Origin: Shinisaurus crocodilurus
Taxonomy: Eukaryota > Chordata > Lepidosauria > Squamata > Shinisauridae
Reading direction: 5' to 3'
DNA length: 64,000 nt
NCBI GenBank assembly: GCA_021292165.1
Contig: CM037877.1
Coordinates: 305,044,063 to 305,108,062 of the forward strand
The notes beneath the pieces are model-generated. The model did not search any database, was not told the origin of the DNA, and worked only from the letters and a program-made list of their open reading frames with translations. This document shows positions 1 through 10,267 of the stretch, piece by piece (position 1 is the stretch's first letter; each line of letters opens with the position of its first letter). The position numbers were made by a program, and so were the translations under genes.

Positions 1-387
1 CTTAATATACATGTGCCTCTATATCTTAGTTATTAACACATACATTTCTGTGTGTGGTTGTCTTCCCATCTGGCAAAGGATGAAGCAGCAGCAAGCCACT
101 TCTGCTGTTCCTGCTGTGCCGCCCACCACATTACAGATCCTCGGACAATTCAAGGGGCCTCTCCAGTATGTGGTTTGGAGGGAAATGAGATCTGTTCTCA
201 ACATAGGTAAAGTGGATATTTGGGAGAAACACAAAAGGATCTTTGTTGCCTTCTCTGAATGTACCACATGGACAAGTCAGGAATCCCCCTCCACTGGGAG
301 ACGGAGCCTGGGTAGACAGAAGGGACATCAGTGGACCACTGGCCAATTTCTGGTGTGGATCACCAAACACCTGCTCATTACTGGGAT
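1..387. other. no gene recognised
   Basis: The reading frames here show no recognisable domain, and no convincing splice-bounded exon is visible. Nothing is annotated. Confidence 0.4.
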
Positions 388-440
388 TAGGAACATAAGA
401 AGCTGCCTTATACTGAACATAGCCATTGGTCCATATGAAG
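388..440 (+). repeat. fragment of tRNA-derived SINE (distal end)
   Basis: The segment contains AAGCTGCCTTATACTGA followed by TTGGTCCAT. The same core recurs at 7247, 50212 and 54037. It looks like the non-tRNA end of the SINE whose fuller copy lies at 54027-54325. Confidence 0.5.
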
Positions 441-930
441 GGAGGGAGGGGGTTGCCCTAGCTCCCAGCAGTGTAGGTAGGGGTGAGAGGCTGCTCAGGC
501 TGAACACCAACCCAGCAAAGTAGGCCGCCGCTGCCACCACCCGTTACATCCACCTCCGCCTGAGCCAGGGGACTCTCAGACCTTGTAGGACACCCTTAAG
601 GCTTAGGGGATAGGGGTTCAAACTGCCACACGCCCTATCACCAAGCCTCAAGCCTGAAACTTTGAACAGTAGCAATGACCAAGAGGAATTAGCTCTGAAT
701 TTCGTACTGAGGCTTACTCGGAAGGAAGCACACACAACTCTTGAGGTAGGTGTTAAGTTTACTAGCAAAGGGAAAGGGGGGAAAGGAGTAAAAAGGCATA
801 CAAGAATCAGAGTAACATTTGGAAACAACAATCCTTCAGGTAAAAATCACAAAAGTTACCTGCAGCTGCTTTCTACATACCTAGGCATCAGGGCCGGTGC
901 TACCATTACAGAAAAAATTACAGAAAACAA
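441..930. other. unassigned sequence
   Basis: No recognisable coding domain is present. The stretch 500-800 has the mixed composition of an old LTR or retroelement, but no TG..CA ends with target duplications could be found. Confidence 0.3.
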
Positions 931-996
931 GCTGGCTGGGGCATGCTGGGAGTTGTAGGCCAAAAACAGCTGGGGACCCAAGGTTGGAGAACACTG
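931..996. repeat. single arm of hAT-like palindromic MITE
   Basis: This is only the right arm of the palindromic family found complete at 34683-34816. It runs from GCTGGCTGGGGCATGCTGGG to the terminal GGTTGGAGAACACTG. The left arm is missing, so this is a deletion derivative. Confidence 0.75.
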
Positions 997-1164
997 CAAT
1001 AGAGCCTTCAGGATTTAGGGGTGACCTGACCTAAAAGGAATTATGTATATGGAGCCAATGAAAAAAAGATCAGGCTGGGAGCTAATCAGGGCCTGGGACG
1101 GCTTAACGAAATGGCAGGGAAAGGACGGAGGAGATCATCATGAGTAACGGCTGAGAGACCCTGG

Positions 1165-1490
1165 AGAGCCAATATATAATGGGTGGACTGCTGGGCCTGA
1201 GTGGTACTGAGTTCAAATCCCCACTCAGCTCTGGAGGGGCTTAGTTTCTATTTTGGTAATTTTTCCCTTTCTTATTGTAGCAATATTCTGTGGGAAAGTG
1301 GGATATAGCTATTCTGAATAAATAATAAATATAGCAATGGAACCCGGTGAGGGATCTTGGGTCAGTCACTCTCTCTCAGTGCGGCCTACCTCAAAGAGGA
1401 CTGTTGTAAGGACAGCATGGGAGGACACCCTCCGCCCATGTACGCCTCCCTGGGCTCCTTGGAGGAAGGGTAGAATACCAGTGTCACTGT
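1165..1490 (+). repeat. degenerate tRNA-derived SINE with internal insertion
   Basis: A B-box-like GAGTTCAAATCCCC at about 1209 and a later segment GGGTCAGTCACTCTCTCTCA match the head and body of the SINE at 6231-6470. About 115 bp of AT-rich sequence ending in AATAAATAATAAATA separates the two parts. The copy is old and diverged. Confidence 0.5.
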
Positions 1491-2322
1491 AGAAGTGGTA
1501 GATTCGGCAAAATCACACAGTAGAGTCCTTCTGCGACAGTACTACTTAAACTGCAGGAGGGGGGATATGCTTTTTGAATACTCCTCTATGCTAAAATAAA
1601 ATAAAATAAAATAAAAATCAGTTCCAGGCTCAGTGAGAGGGGGAAATAGTAGAACCTGTTTTCTTCCTAATGTGCTAGTTTTCTACATGCAGGGGGTATT
1701 AAAAAATGTGGTCCCTCCCTTCCTGCAGCCGGAATTGGTGCAGTCTAGGATGGACTCTACCGTATGTTTTTGCTAAATGTGTGGCTTATCTCTCGGTAAG
1801 GATGGTTAATGCATGTTGAAAGCTAACTGACCTGCACTTAGCATAGGGGTGCAGAACATCAGACTGGGGGCCAAATCCGGCCCTCCTGAGGACCTCAGAT
1901 GGCCATGCCCCCTTTCCCCCAACCACCGATCATTTGGTGGTTTTCTCACTTTGTGCAGACCCCCCCCCCCATTCTAAAATGCCTCTTCTAATGCTTAGTT
2001 ATTGGCATAAGAGCTTTAAGCTAAATTATGCTGGTATTTTGGCCTCAACCCTTTTGCCTTCGGCCGTGCCCACCACTGGAATGCGAGTGGTGTCTCCAAA
2101 ATGGAATTCGGCCCTTGGGTTGAAAGGGGTTCAACACGCCTGATTTAACGGTTTTGAGGGTGCCCTTTCTGTCGGTGCTGGGTCACAAGATATCTATTCC
2201 CTTCTTTGTCCCGTTGAATGCTCTTTGCTTCCTTGGATGATGCACCATTCTAGAAGGTGGGGGTGTGGGTTGTTAAAACATGAGGACACCTCGATCATCA
2301 TTGCCCCTCTCTCCATTCTGCA
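1491..2322. other. non-coding interval before SPRY exon
   Basis: It contains a short (AAAAT)n run near 1595-1613. The segment near 2150-2320 leads into the splice acceptor of the SPRY exon. No B-box, RING or coiled-coil exon was recognised. Confidence 0.4.
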
Positions 2323-2323
2323 G

Positions 2324-2874
2324 ATTTCCCCCGGATAACCCTGGACCCCGAAACAGCTCATCCCTGTCTTGTCCTATCGGATGACTATACCAGTGTCCGG
2401 GATGACCACCTTCGCCGGGATGTCCCGGACACCCCTCTGCGGTTCAACTACTGTGTAGCGGTGTTGGGCTGCCAGGGTTTCTCCTTAGGAAAACATTACT
2501 GGGAGGTGGAAGTTGGCAACAAGCCCTCTTGGACCTTAGGCCTGGTTAGCACCTCCATCAACCGCAAGGGGGAAATCTCTGCCTCCCCAGGCAATGGATA
2601 CTGGGTAATCCGGCTGCGGGATGGGATGGAGCTGATGGCCAAGGACACCCCCCCTCAAAGGCTGTGCCCCGCTTCCTTTCCCAAGAGAGTCGGGGTTTAT
2701 CTGGACTACGATGCGGGTCTGGTGTCGTTCTACGATGGCTCCACCACGGCTCATCTCTACACTTTTGCTACTTCCGGATTCACAGGGAGGCTGCTCCCCT
2801 ATTTTTGCCCTGGACTGTACAATTCAGGGGAGAATGCATCTCCCTTAAAAATATGCCACCTTCCACTTTTGTAG
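2324..2874 (+). CDS. PRY-SPRY (B30.2) domain terminal exon, TRIM/butyrophilin-like
   Basis: This looks like the last coding exon of a TRIM- or butyrophilin-type protein, in which B30.2 acts as a protein-binding module. An acceptor (CTCCATTCTGCAG, ending at 2323) precedes about 182 residues open to a TAG stop. The PRY part begins FPRITLDPETAHPCLVLSDD, with the usual DPxTAHPxLVLS signature. The SPRY hallmarks follow: VLGCQGFSLGKHYWEVEVG, then WTLGLV, YWVIRL, and RVGVYLDYDAGLVSFYD, ending LLPYFCPG. Domain length and motif order are normal. The exon opens with two bases of a split codon (phase 1). No start codon, RING, B-box or coiled-coil exon was found upstream, so the gene may begin outside the window or this may be an orphaned exon. 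Recognition of the domain is sure; the gene name is not. Confidence 0.85.
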
Positions 2875-2954
2875 AGAGAGAAAAAGGTCCCCTGTGCTCT
2901 TGTTCTATTCTCAACTCCTGGGGTGGGTGGCACTGTTGCTCCTCCAAGGAGAGT

Positions 2955-3214
2955 ACAGTAATACCTTAGATTGCAAGTAACTTGGTCTGAGAGCGTTTTG
3001 CAAGACGAGCAAAAATTGTTCATAAATTTTGACTTGATAAACAAGTGACGTCTTGCAATACAAGTGTAGGGATGTAACTGCTCGCCTCGAGTGGGCGTAG
3101 TGGGCCAAAATCGGCCTCGCTCACGCCTGCCAGAGACTCGCTTTGATATAAGAGTGTTTTGGATTACAAGCAAGGTTCCGGAATGAATTACGCTTGCAAT
3201 CCAAGGTATTACTG
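2955..3214. mobile_element. Tigger/pogo-like MITE, copy 1
   Basis: Terminal inverted repeats CAGTAATACCTTRGATTGCAAG and CTTGCAATCCAAGGTATTACTG bound a 260-bp element with no coding capacity. The left end abuts TA, as expected for Tc1/mariner-pogo insertions. The right flank is GA, probably mutated. Homologous copies lie at 41738 and 56075. Confidence 0.8.
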
Positions 3215-3221
3215 GATATAT

Positions 3222-4140
3222 AATAATAATAATAATAAACGTTTATTTATAACGCCCCTTATACCAAAGGGCGGGACAAATAACATATACAGTAAACATA
3301 ACAATACAATAAAATAACCTGGGATTTGATATGCAGTATCAAATCCCAGCAACCACCACATTAGCCCAACCACTCATTCTGGCTGACTAAAAAGATAAGT
3401 CTTTAATCCTTGTTAAAGACTGAACCAAGACTGAACCCTGTGGAACTCCCACTAATAACGGGAAAACATCTGAAACTGAACCCTGAAACAAAACAGAACA
3501 AGAGCGATTAGAAAGGAAGGAACCAAACCAAGATAAAGCATTGCCCTTGATTCCCAGTGATGCCAACCTTGAAAGCAGAATATGGTGGTCGAGTGTGTCA
3601 AAAGCTGCCGTAAGATCCAGCAGAATCAACACAGATGTTTGACGCTGAGCTTTCGCCACTAAGATATCATTCATCACATAAGTTAAGGCTGTTTCTGTGG
3701 AGTGGCCTGAACGAAACCCTGATTGAAAAGAATCTAGGAGATTAAATCTAATTAAATAAGTCATCAATTGGGAGAGAACTACTCTTTCTAAAATCTTAGA
3801 AAGAAAAGGAAGAAGTGAAATAGGGCGGTAATTAACACAAGCTGAAGGGTCTAAATTAGGCTTTTTTAACAAGGGGCGTACAGAAGCATGCTTGAAACAT
3901 TCCGGAAAAATACCCAGTGAAAGTGAAGAATTCACCAGATAAGTTATATGAGGCAAAAACAAAGGTAAAAGCGTCAAATAAAGAAAGGACGGGAAAGGGT
4001 CAGCAGGACACGAGGTAGGAGGAGAAGAGGAAATAAACTGTGCCACAGTTGACTCAGTAACTGGAACAAAGTCAAATCCAGTCTGAAGAGACGGGTCTGC
4101 AAACTGAGCTGAAGGCTGTGGGAAACCTGCTGACAAAAAT
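3222..4140 (-). mobile_element. LINE (L2/CR1-like) ORF2 remnant with 3' tail
   Basis: Read on the minus strand, this is a broken reverse transcriptase from a CR1/L2-type non-LTR retrotransposon. Visible motifs in order are SVRPLLKKPNLDP and NYRPISLLPFLSKILE, then FQSGFRSGHSTETAL, then motif A ILLDLTAAFDTLDHHIL, then GVPQGSVL. After GVPQGSVL the protein jumps to a short unrelated tail, so the YADD catalytic box and the rest of ORF2 are deleted. The low-coordinate end has the 3'-terminal LINE tail (TTATTTATAACGCCCCTTAT, then an AATAAT run). The 5' half is absent. It is a dead copy and cannot mobilise itself. Assignment to L2 rather than CR1 is tentative. Confidence 0.75.
3321..3349. repeat. short perfect inverted repeat
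   Basis: GGGATTTGAT and ATCAAATCCC are separated by 7 bases inside the LINE 3' region. This would form a 10-bp stem; its role is unknown. Confidence 0.6.
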
Positions 4141-5784
4141 TCATCCTCACACTCTCATCCTAGTGAATCTCCTTCAGTTACAATATTGCTGTTAACGTAT
4201 TCAGTCATCCCTGGTTAAGCCCCTGCAGGATCTACACGGGAAGACCCAGAGAAGTAAAAATCCCATTAAAATAGGGGATTATCCTAAAATGATCAACCAG
4301 CGCAATAAGTCGCGGACAGGTGCAAAGGCCATTTGAGAGAGGAACAGGAAGTAGGTTGGTGGAACGGCTCAGGACCAAGAGCCCTCTGAGGCTGAGGCTG
4401 ACTTTCTGAGGAGCAGCCAGAAGCAGTTCCTGAACCTCCCACCTTGGATCCTGCACCCTGCCCACTCGGCCCTCCAGAAGGTGCTGCTGCCCGCTGGCTC
4501 TGAGGAATGGATCTCCGGCTCAGACTCCTCCCGCGAATAGGCTGCCCCTGGGGATCACTTGCCAAGCAGCTCCTCAGAGCCGGTGACTGGGGGAAAGGGC
4601 ACTGGCCCTTTAAAAAGCCAGATCCAGCACTGGAGGAGGTGGGGCTCCCAGAACGACTCTCCTGGCCTTCCTATGAAACCTCTAGAGTCAGTTGCTCTAG
4701 GCCAGTGCTGGGGCAACTGGTCTCATCCAGCTGCGGGTTTTGCTCTCCTTGGTCCTGAATTTGAGCCCACATGGTCCCTGAGTAAGCAACTACTGTCCAG
4801 GGTACTGAACCTGCCCTACTCTGGAACTATGTCAGCTGCCCTTTGCTTGAGTTGTTTGATTGCTGGGGAATGGCTGAATCGGCAGTGAAGCACATCAGTT
4901 GGGACGGAGTGGGATCATGAAAGCAAACACCTCTCTCTCCCGAAAACTGCCTGTTCCACCCTCTAAAGATACAACATGGTTTCCAGCCACCGTTTCTCGG
5001 ACTTGACCCCATGTACATTGCTTTGAGTTCCATGTCAGAAAAAAGGAGAGATACAGATACATGTTAGATGTTGTTCTAGGTTTTAAAAAAGGGAATAGAA
5101 GAATAACACCTGTATTTTGTATTTTCAAAAGGGGGGGGGGATCAACCACTGTTTGTTTCTTCTTCCTAGCAGTCCTAGGGGCAGGCCCAGGTACAACGTG
5201 AAACCATCACATAACCTAGTAGAACCTAATTTGAGTGCCTCCCCCATTTCATTTTAAGACTCTCAACCTGCAGACTTCAACATTGTCAGGTTTCCCCCCC
5301 TCCCGTTCCCTCCCCACCTGCTGTTTTGTAACATCTTGCCTGATTAATAGATCTGTAGATCTTGAAAGCTTGCACATCTTGGGGGGATGACCTTTAAGTT
5401 GGCTTAATAAAGGTATTACCTTAATATGGATTTTGGCATTTTTCTTATGGCCAGCATGGCTATCTTTGCTTTTTATGTATACAGGGGTTTGCTGCAGGTG
5501 TGCAGTAAAAATCATTAGCTAGCTGCCTTTTAAAATAAGCAATATATCAAGCTGGACCTGCAACAAAATGTTGCAGCAGGGAGGGGAGTGCACCTGTTTG
5601 CTCTTCCTGCCAGCCAGCCACGTTTTCCTCCACCAAACTCCATTCCGCTCCATCTCCCACTGTTTTTCATTCGCACTCCCAACAGTCAGCATTCTGTGCC
5701 CACTTTGACTACCGGTGGAAGGAGACAGAAGAGGAAATAGAAGAAATTGAGGTAGCCTCCTGTGGCAGAGGGTTCCAGAGCCTG
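4141..5784. other. unassigned interval
   Basis: It is moderately GC-rich to 4900 and AT-richer after. The reading frames show no known domain and no splice-bounded exon stands out. A run of ten G lies near 5131. It may contain old LTR sequence near 4350-4900, but ends and target duplications were not found. Confidence 0.35.
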
Positions 5785-5985
5785 ATCATAGGATAGGATC
5801 ATAGAGTTGGAAGGGGCCTACAAGGCCATCGAGTCCAACCCCCTGCTCAATGCAGGAAACTAGAGGAGGGGGGTCTCCCATCCAAGTAACAAGCAGGCCT
5901 GACCCTGCTTAGCTTTCCCTGCTCAGACAAGCTGAGCCAACGTGAGCCACAGGCCTGCAAGCGGCCACTGAGAATGAGTCTGTTC
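5785..5985 (-). repeat. CR1 LINE 3' end, antisense
   Basis: ATCATAGAGTTGGAAGGGGC followed by CATCGAGTCCAACCCCCTGC is the reverse complement of a standard sauropsid CR1 3' terminus. A second copy of the same subfamily lies at 28061-28222 and shares the GCAGGCCTGACCCTGCTTAG segment. Confidence 0.75.
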
Positions 5986-6230
5986 ATTAGCCAGTTTGTT
6001 TCATCAATATTGTGCACCAGTATTGTCTCCATATCACTGCTGTGGGGCTGCAGCCGAGAGATAACCACCTACCTGAGGACCAGACTGGACATGACAACCA
6101 TAGGTCTGTGTTCTGGGCAGGGGTCGGTTTAAACAGCTGAACGGATACATCGGTGAGGGGAGTTAAAACATCCTACCTCCTGCACCTTCCTACTCTGTTG
6201 CTCCATTTTAAAAAAACGTATATCCTTTTT

Positions 6231-6470
6231 AAGAGCCAGTGTTGCATAGTGGTTAGAGTGTTGGACTGGGACTCAGGAGATCCGAGTTCTAGTCCCCGCT
6301 CGGCCATGAAACTCACTGGGTGACTTTGGGCCAGTCACTGACTCTCAGCCTAACCTACCTCACAGGGTTGTTGTGAGGATGAAATGGAGAGGAGGAGGAG
6401 AATGTAAGCCACCTTGGGTTCCTTTCAGGAAAAAAGGTGGGGTATAAATATAATAAATAAATAAATTTAA
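6231..6470 (+). repeat. full-length tRNA-derived SINE (squamate Sauria-type)
   Basis: The head contains an A-box-like TAGTGGTTAGAGTGTTGG and a B-box-like GAGTTCTAGTCC. These are spaced as in a tRNA-derived RNA polymerase III promoter. The body has CTGGGTGACTTTGGGCCAGT and CTCACAGGGTTGTTGTGAGG. The element ends in GGGGTATAAATATAATAAAT. About 240 bp in all; this is the most complete copy here. Shorter relatives lie at 20165, 52166 and 54125. Confidence 0.8.
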
Positions 6471-6482
6471 ATAGACATTCAA

Positions 6483-6593
6483 GGTGCAATCTTATGCATG
6501 TTTAGACAGAAAAAAGACTTCCAACATGCCGGTTGGGGAATGCTGGGAGTTGGACTTCCCCCCCCTGTCTAAACATGCATAGGATTGCACCTT
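6483..6593. repeat. palindromic MITE, GTGCAATCCTATGC family, copy 1
   Basis: The ends AGGTGCAATCTTATGCATGT and CATGCATAGGATTGCACCT are inverted repeats, and the centre carries ATGCTGGGAGTTGGACTTCC. Other copies are at 16767, 18022, 23137, 24798, 28035, 39545, 41283 and 43866. Confidence 0.75.
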
Positions 6594-6815
6594 TACTGAC
6601 TGGTTGGATGGCATCGCCGGTCGTTTTGAACAACAAATCAAATGTGCATACAATGGCAGCTTCAAACACACATCTCCCCCTTTCCTTTTTGGAAGGAGGG
6701 GAATACCAGTCAGGGGACACGAAGACAGGTGCTGGCTGCCATCTTTTTGAAAAAGATGCCCGGTCTTTGTGGGAGTACGCACATTTACCTTGGAATCGGA
6801 GGTGCTGCTACTAGT

Positions 6816-6936
6816 CAGTGTTCTCCAACCTTGGGTCCCCAGATGTTTTTGGCCTACAACTCCCAGCTACGCTGGCTGGGGCATGCTGGGAGTTGTGGGC
6901 CAAAAACATCTGGGGACCCAAGGTTGGAGAACACTG
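6816..6936. repeat. hAT-like palindromic MITE, CAGTGTTCTCC family
   Basis: A 121-bp near-perfect palindrome runs from CAGTGTTCTCCAACCTTGGG to the inverse ending GGTTGGAGAACACTG. The arms contain CTACAACTCCCAG. The flanks CTACTAGT and GGCTAGAT are only partly alike, so the target duplication has decayed. Confidence 0.85.
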
Positions 6937-6939
6937 GGC

Positions 6940-7246
6940 TAGATTAATGGGGGGGGGGACTGCGGAAAATTGCCTTCCTGTCCCTCCCTCCTTGCTTTTA
7001 TTTACCGGTGGGGAGGGGGAAGTGGTGCGGCTCAGTTCCTCCTCCTCCTCTCGGCCCGCTGCTACAAGGAAGCACTGCCGCAGCCGGCCAGTAGAGGCTG
7101 GCGCCCCATTATGAAGGAATCTCCCCCGCTTCTTTCCTAACTTTGAGCAGCAACGAACTGAACCCATCGAAGGCGTGGTCTTCATGCCGCTCCTGCGCCG
7201 TCATTGGCTGTGTCTACCTCCAAAGGCAGCGTGTGATTGGTTCATA
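6940..7246. promoter_or_regulatory. possible CpG-rich promoter segment
   Basis: It has raised CpG density and two inverted CCAAT boxes (ATTGG near 7203 and 7217). It could be a promoter of an unannotated transcript, but no associated coding exon was recognised. Weak call from composition and motifs only. Confidence 0.25.
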
Positions 7247-7285
7247 AGAACATGGGAAGCTGCCGTATATTGAGTCGCAACGTCG
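7247..7285 (+). repeat. fragment of tRNA-derived SINE
   Basis: GGGAAGCTGCCGTATATTGA matches the distal end of the SINE at 54027-54325. Confidence 0.5.
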
Positions 7286-7299
7286 GTGGTGGCGGGACT

Positions 7300-7640
7300 G
7301 TCGGAGCGGCAATATCCAAAACTGATCCTCCTGATTTCAGTCGATTTTTAAAGGACCCCTTCCCCAGCCCACACGACCCAATCACAGAGCACATCTGCCT
7401 CCATGGACTGAACCATAAAAAAACAAGGATCCCGGCACTTGTAGGTGCAAAAACGTGGATCCGAAGCATGGATCCTTCGGATTTCGTATGATTTTTAAAG
7501 GGAACTCCCTGCAATCTACAATCAAATCACAGAGCACATCTGCCTCCACAGACTGAGATGTGCTCTGGGATTTTCCCTGTAAAAATCATGAGGATCCATA
7601 ATCTAAAAATCACGAATGCAGCACTTGGTTGGTGCGGCTA
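7300..7640. repeat. imperfect direct repeats around AATCACAGAGCACATCTGCC
   Basis: AATCACAGAGCACATCTGCC occurs twice, about 150 bp apart. Each copy is followed by CTCCAYRGACTGA. Associated blocks recur in both orientations (GATTTTTAAAGG, AAAAATCATGAGGATCC). This looks like a small internally repetitive non-autonomous element; its family was not identified. Confidence 0.45.
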
Positions 7641-7675
7641 CACCGCAAAACCATGTATCCCAGCCACGGAGCCTC

Positions 7676-7738
7676 ATAACTGCTGGCTAGGGGATGATGG
7701 GAGTTGTAGTCCAACACATCTGGGGGGTCGGAGGGCCT
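7676..7738. repeat. arm of hAT-like MITE
   Basis: CTGGCTAGGGGATGATGGGA followed by GTTGTAGTCCAACACATCTG is one arm of the broad palindromic family also seen at 29797-29922. Confidence 0.55.
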
Positions 7739-7973
7739 GACTGCTGCCCGCATCACCCCGTGAGGGAACCCGCCTGCCCCCTGCTAATTCCTGGAGGCGG
7801 AAGTCGTTGGTCTTGGCGCCCTTCCGCTATCACTATCACAGCTGCCAGTCTGCAACTGCCCCGAAAATGCGGGGACCATCACGAAAAGCCTAAAGCCATC
7901 ACGGCTTTTCACTTTGTCATGCAGAGTTCCGAATTCCCCTGCCTCCGGCAACTGCAAGCTACTTTAAACCTTT

Positions 7974-8061
7974 TTTAAAGGGGCCATGCCATGGGCAAAA
8001 TTGCAGCTAAGCTAAAACTGCAAGCTTAGCTGCAATTTTGCCCATAGCATGGCCCCTTTAA
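7974..8061. repeat. long hairpin-forming inverted repeat
   Basis: A left arm of about 39 bases begins TTAAAGGGGCCATGCCATGG and reads to CAGCTAAGCT. It is matched by an inverted right arm from AGCTTAGCTGCAATTTTGCC to GGCCCCTTTAA, with about 9 bases between. The one visible mismatch is near the CATGCCATGG/CATAGCATGG step. It may be a tiny MITE. Confidence 0.7.
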
Positions 8062-8544
8062 GTGCAGCTCTTTTTAGGCTCGAACAGCCACAGGGTCTCC
8101 ACAGAGACAGACGCTGTGAGGACACACACACACTCTGTACCTGCTGAAAAGCTGCACCCACAGGCCTGGACCGAGGAAGAGGTGAATGAGGGAATTTATC
8201 ACATGATTCCTATTTTTATATTGCCAAAGATTTTATTTCCTAACAGAGCTGACTCTGTACAGGTGAGATACAGTGTCAGAAGGAAATGCAAGACACTTCC
8301 CAAGCTCCATGTTTGGGGGTGTGGGGTGAGTGGGTAAGCTTCACCTGTTGAATTTGTGCCAATCCTGACAATTTTAAAACAAAAAGAAAGAGATTGCCCT
8401 GCAAGCACTGACCCCACCCCCCCATGAAAAACACTAGATATCAACAATTAAGGGTTTAAGTAAGGTTTTTAAAAAATTACAAAAGCCACTTATAAAATAT
8501 TATAAAATAATATATAATGTAATAATTATAATATATAAGATATT

Positions 8545-9280
8545 TGTGGAGAAAGCCCAAACCCCAGTTACACACACGCACACACATTTCCCCAAGGGAG
8601 GGGGCAAGGGAGGAGGGATGAGGTCACCAGGGAGTACCCAGACAAGTCATCAGCCCCAACAAAGGAGGACCTCGGCAGAGATCCACAAACGTCCAGGAAG
8701 GACCATCAAGGACCATCAACAAACAGGGCAGTCTCAAAGAGCTGCAAAATATCACTACGTCACCGTCTTCCCGGGCAGGAATAAGCCCACATGAACGAAG
8801 GGGCAGGCACAAGCCCCCACCTGACCCAGAGGGCGGGGGGAGCGGGAAAACCGGGGTAGAAAAACCCCTCTCCCTTCCGGTAGTGGGTTGTTGGGAACCA
8901 CGGGGCCATATCCTCCTAAGCAGAAGCCGTCCAGGTGCACCGTTCTCCGCTAGGAAGCGCCGATCGGGAGCTGGGCTGAAACTGACTAGAAGTAGTATCT
9001 TTGATGTGAGGATATTGACCAGATTCCATCTACTAGCCACGGAGCCCGCTCATTGGGTAAGACGCGGGTCAGCTAAGGTTGTGTTGACTGTAAACGTGTT
9101 CTTAGAAGGCTGATAGTTCCGATCTGATTATTGTATAAACAAATAAAAAGCCTTATTTGGGCATACAAAGGGTTGTGGTTTTTCCTATTGTACTGAGAGC
9201 CGATACGAGCTGTATTGCTCTGCCGGTTAACCCTAGAGTTGCCGAACTCACGCAAAGGATCCGGTTGCTGATCCTTCACA
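8545..9280 (+). mobile_element. solo LTR (family A), copy 1
   Basis: A 736-bp LTR begins TGTGGAGAAAGCC and ends GATCCTTCACA. It is bounded by a perfect 5-bp target duplication ATATT (8540-8544 and 9281-9285). A polyadenylation signal AATAAA lies at 9142-9147, giving plus orientation. No internal region or second LTR is attached, so this is a recombination-derived solo LTR. Two relatives lie at 19121-20139 and 60566-61352. The 5-bp duplication fits Gypsy or endogenous retrovirus elements; no internal gene is present to decide between them. Confidence 0.9.
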
Positions 9281-10160
9281 ATATTATATAATATAATTCT
9301 GGAAAAGTCATCCTAGCACTGCTGCTGCTGCTGCTGCTACCTCTTCTAGCAAGGAGCAGCATTTCACAATTATCCCTCAATTACATGATACTTCTTTACA
9401 CAATGCATAATAAATTTGCTGCCACAAGATGTGATGGTCAGTGTTGTAGATTGCTTTAAAATATACACACTTTCCTGTGAGTAAGTCCCATTGAACATAA
9501 TAGGACTTACTTCTGAGTACACATGCATAGGATTGCACTGTTGTTCTGTTTTCAGAGCAGTGGTACATTTTACTTGGCTCTCCCTGTGTACCCCATATGA
9601 CAGACTTTTTCTAACACATGCTGAAGTACAATGGAAAAAGCTCTCCACAGTACTGATTAGGATTATTCTGCAGGGTTTTTGGATTGATTCTTTTTAATGC
9701 ATTAGCATTTTTTAAAAAGGGAGTTAGCAGAAAACACACCCTCCTCAAGAGAAAGAATTAGAAAAAATCCCAACTGCTTCAAATAGTAACAACAAACATC
9801 ATTCCATTTGGGCATCACAGTGTTGTTGTTCTTGTTTTTGTTTTTTTTTTTTAGTAAAGTACAATAGAACCCACATTTTGTTGTTGTTTTGAGTGGAGAA
9901 AATAGGAGCTTGCAGGGTGGGCCTGTGAACCACTTTGCACACTCAGAGATATCTAAATGTTAAATATTATTATTTCTTTGGCAAACTACTAATGAGAACA
10001 AAGCCACCATGGAGGGATCCATTTCTAAAGTAGGAGGGAGATATTTAAAACAAGGAGTTTCCTGTACAATGTGGGGAAAGTAGGCTGAAAGTTATGTTTG
10101 ACTGAAATAATGGCATATTCCTCCCCGGTTTACCCCTTCCTACCATTTGTTGTCGCCGCT
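9281..10160. other. AT-rich interval with minor repeats
   Basis: A (CTG)n run lies at about 9319-9339. A repeat containing GTGAGTAAGTCCCATTGAA and GGACTTACTTCTGAGTA sits at about 9477-9540; the same type recurs near 16630, 24715, 38700 and 40400. No coding exon was seen. Confidence 0.45.
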
Positions 10161-10164
10161 ATAT

Positions 10165-10267
10165 TACATTTTAGATTTTAAGCTCTTTGGGGCAGGGAAC
10201 TGTTCTCTTATACTCAGTAAAGCACCGTGCACATTGATGGTACAATAATAATAATAATAATAATAAT
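10165..10267 (+). repeat. LINE (CR1/L3-like) 3' end
   Basis: TTTTAAGCTCTTTGGGGCAG, then GCACATTGATGGT, then an (AAT)n tail at 10243-10267, resembles the conserved 3' end of CR1/L3-group LINEs. A relative is at 25048-25150. Confidence 0.5.

Noticed and set aside
6231..6320. tRNA-like A and B boxes as a possible tRNA gene
   Set aside because: They are followed by the fixed SINE body and AT-rich tail, and the same structure recurs at 20165 and 52166.
8755..9040. Open frames inside the solo LTR
   Set aside because: LTRs are non-coding, the frames are not shared with the LTR at 60566, and no protein family is evident.
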